DNA from: CAYLOP01 sp964385305
Lineage (GTDB): Bacteria > Chloroflexota > Anaerolineae > Anaerolineales > E44-bin32
DNA: 9,409 nt
Direction of reading: 5' to 3'
Assembly (NCBI GenBank): GCA_964385305.1
Contig: CAYLOP010000121.1
Span: forward strand, 1-9,409
Positions 6,409 through 9,409 of this stretch are shown in pieces. The position numbers were made by a program, and so were the translations under genes. Every line of letters begins with the position of its first letter. Position 1 is the stretch's first letter. The notes beneath the pieces were generated by a model. The model searched no databases and was not told where the DNA came from. It was given only the letters and a program-made list of their open reading frames with translations.

Positions 6409-6420
6409 AGCGGCCTAACC
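6409..6420 (+). repeat. right arm of 12-bp inverted repeat bracketing kimA
   Basis: AGCGGCCTAACC is the exact reverse complement of 4509-4520 and contains GCCTAAC (6413-6419). It begins 16 bp after the kimA stop codon. Confidence 0.85.
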
Positions 6421-6839
6421 CCTTCCATGAGGAGGCCTGACCTGTCTAGGATCGACGCAAGCCAGTGTTGCTTCCCTACAGGATACTTCGTGATCACTGA
6501 TGGCGACCTGGAACCCTGATCATCCATACCAAGGAGCTTTTCGCCTTACTTCTATACCCGCTCTATATGATCTCATGAGCTACACTCCTTAAGGGCGGCG
6601 TACCTGGTTTTGCGGATCACGAGGTGCGGTGCAGCGGGATCTGTGAAAGCAGGCTACGCAGGTTGCGGGCGAGGGCGAGGGGGTGTATGCTTCGAGTGTT
6701 CGAGTCTGGGCGTGGGGCGATTAAATAGGGCATCCGAATCAGCGAAGAAAGGCAATTCATTCTCAATATCGAAAAATCATAAGTGCAGGATGAAGAACGA
6801 TTCCGAGATGAGCCTCACGTGGGGGATTGATGCAGGTAA

Positions 6840-6876
6840 ATCCGAATACGCACATGTTCGGTAGCTAGATCCGAAC
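6840..6876. promoter_or_regulatory. ATCCGAA repeats and hairpin before the receptor-like gene
   Basis: GTTCGG (6856-6861) and CCGAAC (6871-6876) form a perfect 6-bp inverted repeat. CCGAA at 6842-6846 can pair with the same TTCGG as an alternative. ATCCGAA occurs three times upstream of the 6922 gene (6732, 6840, 6869). This could be an operator or a leader hairpin; no clear promoter boxes were found. Confidence 0.25.
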
Positions 6877-6921
6877 GACTCAGTCGCCTCAAGCCTCCTT
6901 AACCTTGAAAGGGGTAGATCC

Positions 6922-7851
6922 ATGCCCTCAGGCATCGTGATATCCACTGCAGTTGCATCCCTTCTGGGCCTCCTGCTCAACGCTTCGGTGCTGTACATCG
7001 TTTTCTCTCGTCGATCACGGAGATACCATCTCCTCTTCGCCGCAATCCTTTTCATATGTGCAATCTGGGATTGCGGGATCTTTCTAACGATGGCTCGGAA
7101 CAGCCACCTGGAGGAAATCCCAGTTTACGGCTATGTTGTTACACTCCCATGCATCCTCCTCCCGGCACTGATCTTCCACTTCACAGAGGCCTACATAGGT
7201 TTGCGCCACACATGGATGGTGGTTCTTCTCTGGTCTGCCAGCGTCGTTACGCTTGTGCTGATGACCTCAGGCATTCTGTGGCCGATTGAAGGTGTGTACG
7301 AGTACCCTTGGGGCAATGTGTTCCGCGTTGCCTCTCCCCCAATCGCTGTCGTTGTCCCCCTTTTATTTAGCTCCCTCGCGGTTGCTGCATCCTGCTGGTT
7401 GTTGTTTCGCGTGCACAAAGCGGATCCTGGCAGTCTGGCCGCCCGACATGCCCTCTACATCCTCGTCGGCTTCTCGACCATCGGCCTGGCCATGCTCAAG
7501 GTCTTCGTAATCTATGGCATCGACGTTCCACTATTCCTGCCCTTGGGGATGATCCTCAACGACGTCTTCGCGTCTGTAATGGGTCTTGCTATCGTCAAGC
7601 AGAGATTATTCGATATCACGCTGATCGTGAAGAAGAGCGCATTTTACTCTGTTCTCGCTGCTAGCGTCATCTTCGCTTTCTCCCTCTCCGAGCATACCTT
7701 GGCATCGTACTTAGGGGCTCTGATTGGCGAACGGTCACAGATGCCGCATGTCGTCTCAGTCGCCATCGCTATCGCCATCCTCTTACCCCTCTACCGCCGC
7801 CTGGAGCATGCATTGGACACCTACTTCGCGAAGAGGAGTTTCGACTTCTAG
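6922..7851 (+). CDS. 7TM sensor-like membrane protein lacking a kinase core
   Basis: The product is 309 aa and almost wholly membrane-embedded, with about nine hydrophobic segments (near residues 5-26, 36-55, 68-88, 97-120, 137-160, 174-194, 199-222, 237-254 and 276-292). It resembles the N-terminal sensor half of histidine kinases of the HisKA_7TM type: FHFTEAY and WPIEGVYEYPWG in the middle, then GLAIVKQRLFDITLIVKKSAF and finally PLYRRLEHALDTYFAKRSFDF. In kinases of this class the last motif (RRLxxxxDxxFxxxxYDY) directly precedes GAF or HisKA/ATPase domains. Here the frame stops at SFDF, so no catalytic domain exists. It may be a stand-alone receptor or a truncated kinase. AAAGGGG lies 7-13 bp before the ATG. 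A repeat copy lies 68 bp after the stop, consistent with a rearranged end. The family call is moderate. Confidence 0.72.
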   Translation: MPSGIVISTAVASLLGLLLNASVLYIVFSRRSRRYHLLFAAILFICAIWDCGIFLTMARNSHLEEIPVYGYVVTLPCILLPALIFHFTEAYIGLRHTWMVVLLWSASVVTLVLMTSGILWPIEGVYEYPWGNVFRVASPPIAVVVPLLFSSLAVAASCWLLFRVHKADPGSLAARHALYILVGFSTIGLAMLKVFVIYGIDVPLFLPLGMILNDVFASVMGLAIVKQRLFDITLIVKKSAFYSVLAASVIFAFSLSEHTLASYLGALIGERSQMPHVVSVAIAIAILLPLYRRLEHALDTYFAKRSFDF

Positions 7852-7879
7852 AGCAACCGGTGGAACTCCTGGCGCCGTC

Positions 7880-8173
7880 ATGGCTGCAAATGGCTTCCTA
7901 ACTTCTATGAAAGCGCTGGGGGTTGAACCACTGAAGCGCTGGAAAGAGATGAAACCGCTGGAGGATGCGCTAGATGGGCATGGCATTTTACAATTAGGTG
8001 AAGGGGGTGGGGGATTGAGTGAAGTGGATGTAGGTCTGCTTCAGATACGGCGGCGAGCTAAACGCTCCTGTCGATTGCTTGGGGAAGCGGAGGATAGACG
8101 TGGTCGGCAGCGAGGATCTTCGGTGAGACCCCGTGATTTTCCTGGTTGTTTTGGTCAAGTTGGTGCAAAATAG
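7880..8173 (+). CDS. doubtful ORF containing repeat copy 2
   Basis: This frame encodes 97 aa from ATG 7880 (MAANGFLTSMKALGVEPLKR at the start). The first part contains EPLKRWKEMKPLEDALDGHGI, related to the 32-aa ORF at 1186. After about residue 40 the sequence becomes Gly-, Arg- and Ser-rich without recognisable features, so the real frame, if any, probably covers only the repeat. No good ribosome binding site is seen. The open frame extends further upstream, but that part overlaps the membrane-protein gene and looks like its shadow. Confidence 0.2.
   Translation: MAANGFLTSMKALGVEPLKRWKEMKPLEDALDGHGILQLGEGGGGLSEVDVGLLQIRRRAKRSCRLLGEAEDRRGRQRGSSVRPRDFPGCFGQVGAK
7919..7984 (+). repeat. interspersed repeat, copy 2 (EPLKRWKEMKPL-type)
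   Basis: This copy is 58 of 66 bases identical to 1210-1275, with the 34-bp perfect core at 7923-7956. Substitutions include silent changes in Pro, Ala and Gly codons. It begins 68 bp after the stop of the receptor-like gene. The remaining bases to 8173 contain nothing I can identify. Confidence 0.85.
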
Positions 8174-8181
8174 GTCCCATG

Positions 8182-8251
8182 CTGCCTGGTAGGTCTGGTG
8201 AATCTCTCACCACCGCGCGGGAGTTCACCCTCCTCCGGCAGATCCCACCAG
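8182..8251 (+). promoter_or_regulatory. leader with competing hairpins before the GPH transporter
   Basis: TGGTGA (8196-8201) can pair with TCACCA (8207-8212), or the overlapping GGTGAA (8197-8202) can pair with TTCACC (8224-8229); these are mutually exclusive. CTGCC (8182-8186) can enclose both by pairing with GGCAG (8237-8241). The region lies 60-130 bp before the transporter ATG. It could be a regulatory leader or operator; no known riboswitch or T-box consensus was recognised. Confidence 0.3.
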
Positions 8252-8313
8252 CTGTGAAGAAATTTAAGGCTTGCGAGAGATCTGCGAAATTATCTTTATA
8301 AGGAACTTATCCC

Positions 8314-9409
8314 ATGAAAGATCGCCTTCCACGCATGACCAAGATTCTTTACGGCGCCGGGGATACGGGTTTTAGTCTGACATCCACGATCATCGGCGTC
8401 TGGTTCATCCGTTACCTCACCGATGTCATCGGTTTCTCACCCTTTCTTGCTGCCATACCGTTCTGGGTCGGAAAGACGTGGGATTTCATCAATGATCCCA
8501 TCATTGGCCATCTTTCGGACCGAACACGCACGCGTTGGGGTCGAAGGAGACCCTTCTTGCTTTTCGGTGCACTGCCCTATGGGTTGACGTTCGCCTTGCT
8601 CTGGTGGCGGCCACCTGTGGGGAGCCAGGCCGGTCTCGTGGCGTACTACTGCGCAGCCTACGTTGTCTATGAGCTGGCGGCCACCTTCGTGTACATGCCC
8701 TATTTCGCCCTCACACCCGAGCTCACAAGCGATTACGACGAGCGGACGGCCCTGACCTCGTATCGTATGTTCTTCTCCATCTTCGCCAGCCTCCTGGCGT
8801 TCATCTTCCCGGAGATGATTGTGGGAAAGTTCGTGCCGGAAAACTCCTCGCGTGTCCTGATCATGGGCGTTGTGTTTGCTGTTTTAAGTATTACACCGCT
8901 CTATCTCACCTTCGCAGGGACGCGGGAGCGGCAGGAATTCATGCATTTGAAGCAGCCTTCCCTGCGCAGCACATTAAGAGCGGCGCGCAGGAATCGTCCC
9001 TTTCTCTTCAGTATGGGCATCTTCTTATTCACCTGGGTGGCGATCGATGTGCTTCAGACCATTTTGAGTTACTTCATCACCTATGTCGTCGAGCGTGAAC
9101 CCGAGACCCCCATCATTATGGGGATCATCTTTGTGGCTGCACTTTTCACCTTACCGCTGTGGGAGCGAATCTCCCGCCGCTGGGGCAAGCAGAAGGCCTA
9201 CATTGCTGGCATTGCATTCTGGGCGTCCATTCAACTAATCCTGATCACGCTGAACGCCGGCACGGGGCTATGGTTGATCCTGGCGATGTGCGTTCTTGCT
9301 GGTGTCGGGGTGGGCGCAGCGCATGTGCTTCCCTGGTCGATTATTCCCGATGCAATCGAGTGGGATGAGTGGCAGACGGGTGAGCGGCATGAGGGCATGT
9401 TTTACAGCC
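8314..9409 (+). CDS. GPH-family (MelB-like) MFS sugar:cation symporter, 3' truncated by window
   Basis: The frame starts at ATG 8314, has AAGGAA 7 bp upstream and runs open to the edge (365 codons of an expected 450-500). It begins MKDRLPRMTKILYGAGDTGF, typical of glycoside-pentoside-hexuronide:cation symporters. The family hallmark follows: WDFINDPIIGHLSDRTRTRW then GRRRPFLLFGALPYG, corresponding to the loop between helices 2 and 3. Further signatures are TPELTSDYDERTALTSYR and, near the edge, IPDAIEWDEWQTGERHEGMF, which begins the second-half conserved loop. At least nine membrane helices are visible. Members move sugars or glycosides across the cytoplasmic membrane with Na+ or H+; the substrate cannot be told from sequence. 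No sugar-degrading gene is in the window. The 140-bp leader contains inverted repeats. Confidence 0.9.
   Translation, partial: MKDRLPRMTKILYGAGDTGFSLTSTIIGVWFIRYLTDVIGFSPFLAAIPFWVGKTWDFINDPIIGHLSDRTRTRWGRRRPFLLFGALPYGLTFALLWWRPPVGSQAGLVAYYCAAYVVYELAATFVYMPYFALTPELTSDYDERTALTSYRMFFSIFASLLAFIFPEMIVGKFVPENSSRVLIMGVVFAVLSITPLYLTFAGTRERQEFMHLKQPSLRSTLRAARRNRPFLFSMGIFLFTWVAIDVLQTILSYFITYVVEREPETPIIMGIIFVAALFTLPLWERISRRWGKQKAYIAGIAFWASIQLILITLNAGTGLWLILAMCVLAGVGVGAAHVLPWSIIPDAIEWDEWQTGERHEGMFYS

Larger units (their letters stand above)
6393..6921. other. 529-bp gap after kimA; start of a possible third attC-like element
   Basis: GCCTAAC at 6413-6419 lies 20 bp after the kimA stop, the expected place for an R'' core. 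A near-duplicate GGCCTGACC follows at 6434-6442, and GGCCT/AGGCC (6412-6416 with 6433-6437) could make a short hairpin. A segment AGGTGCGGTG near 6621 also occurs in E1 near 3524, and TTCGAGTC near 6698 recalls the right part of E2. I find no GTTRRRY partner, so the right end is undefined. The 84-codon frame at 6610-6864 has atypical composition and no recognisable family. I see no tRNA or other RNA gene. Confidence 0.4.

Noticed and set aside
6610..6864. 84-codon ORF on the plus strand in the gap after kimA
   Set aside because: It has a low-complexity Gly/Cys/Arg-rich start, no ribosome binding site and no recognisable family; the region fits intergenic repeat-like DNA better.
7724..7879. 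Upstream part of the 149-codon frame overlapping the receptor gene end
   Set aside because: It is the +1 shadow of the membrane-protein gene, with Ser/Pro-rich random translation.
8161..8313. T-box-like leader (ACCGCG) before the GPH gene
   Set aside because: CACCACCGCG lacks the required GGTGG-N-ACCGCG context, and no specifier stem or following terminator is visible.

Overview
The window looks like bacterial chromosomal DNA of moderately high GC, most likely from an environmental Chloroflexota (Anaerolineae-like) genome. The best lineage hint is the minus-strand WD40 lipoprotein: a lipobox, then a Pro/Thr-rich tether, a Cys/Trp-containing middle domain and a beta-propeller, a layout I associate with Anaerolineae. 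This is inference; there is no rRNA or phylogenetic marker gene here.

Layout. Bases 1-1142 carry the 3' end of an AMP-forming acyl-CoA synthetase/ligase, a small lipoprotein and a Cys-rich DUF3795-type protein, all on the plus strand. Bases 1143-1518 hold debris: a 32-codon ORF that is one copy of an interspersed repeat (second copy near 7920), a truncated GxxExxY-family gene and a large hairpin. A WD40 lipoprotein occupies 1519-3012 on the minus strand. Bases 3013-3657 have no protein gene but contain a hairpin-dense element ending in GTTAGGC. Next come an isoprenylcysteine-methyltransferase-like membrane protein (3658-4239), a second structured element (4292-4516, bounded by GCCTAAC and GTTAGGC) and a KimA-type potassium transporter (4554-6392), closely followed by another GCCTAAC. 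A 529-bp gap leads to a receptor-like membrane protein that ends where a kinase core would be expected (6922-7851). The second repeat copy follows, then a GPH-family sugar:cation symporter running off the right edge (8314-9409).

The main discovery candidate is the 3.27-6.42 kb region. Two plus-strand genes, the methyltransferase and kimA, sit between sites matching the integron attC core consensus (RYYYAAC and GTTRRRY). The sequence starting each unit is complementary to the sequence just after its gene: 11 of 12 bp for the methyltransferase unit and 12 of 12 bp for kimA. This is the relationship expected of integron gene cassettes that pass through a circular form. The intervening elements (about 372 and 225 bp) are longer than ordinary attC sites, share a 31-bp hairpin motif and a common 3' end, and fold into many local hairpins. 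No integrase is visible, so the cassette interpretation is an inference; a structured RNA or a MITE-like repeat family are alternatives.

The genes do not form one pathway. The set (metabolic ligase end, lipoproteins, membrane methyltransferase, K+ importer, orphan sensor, sugar transporter, broken genes and repeats) looks like an accessory region assembled piecemeal.
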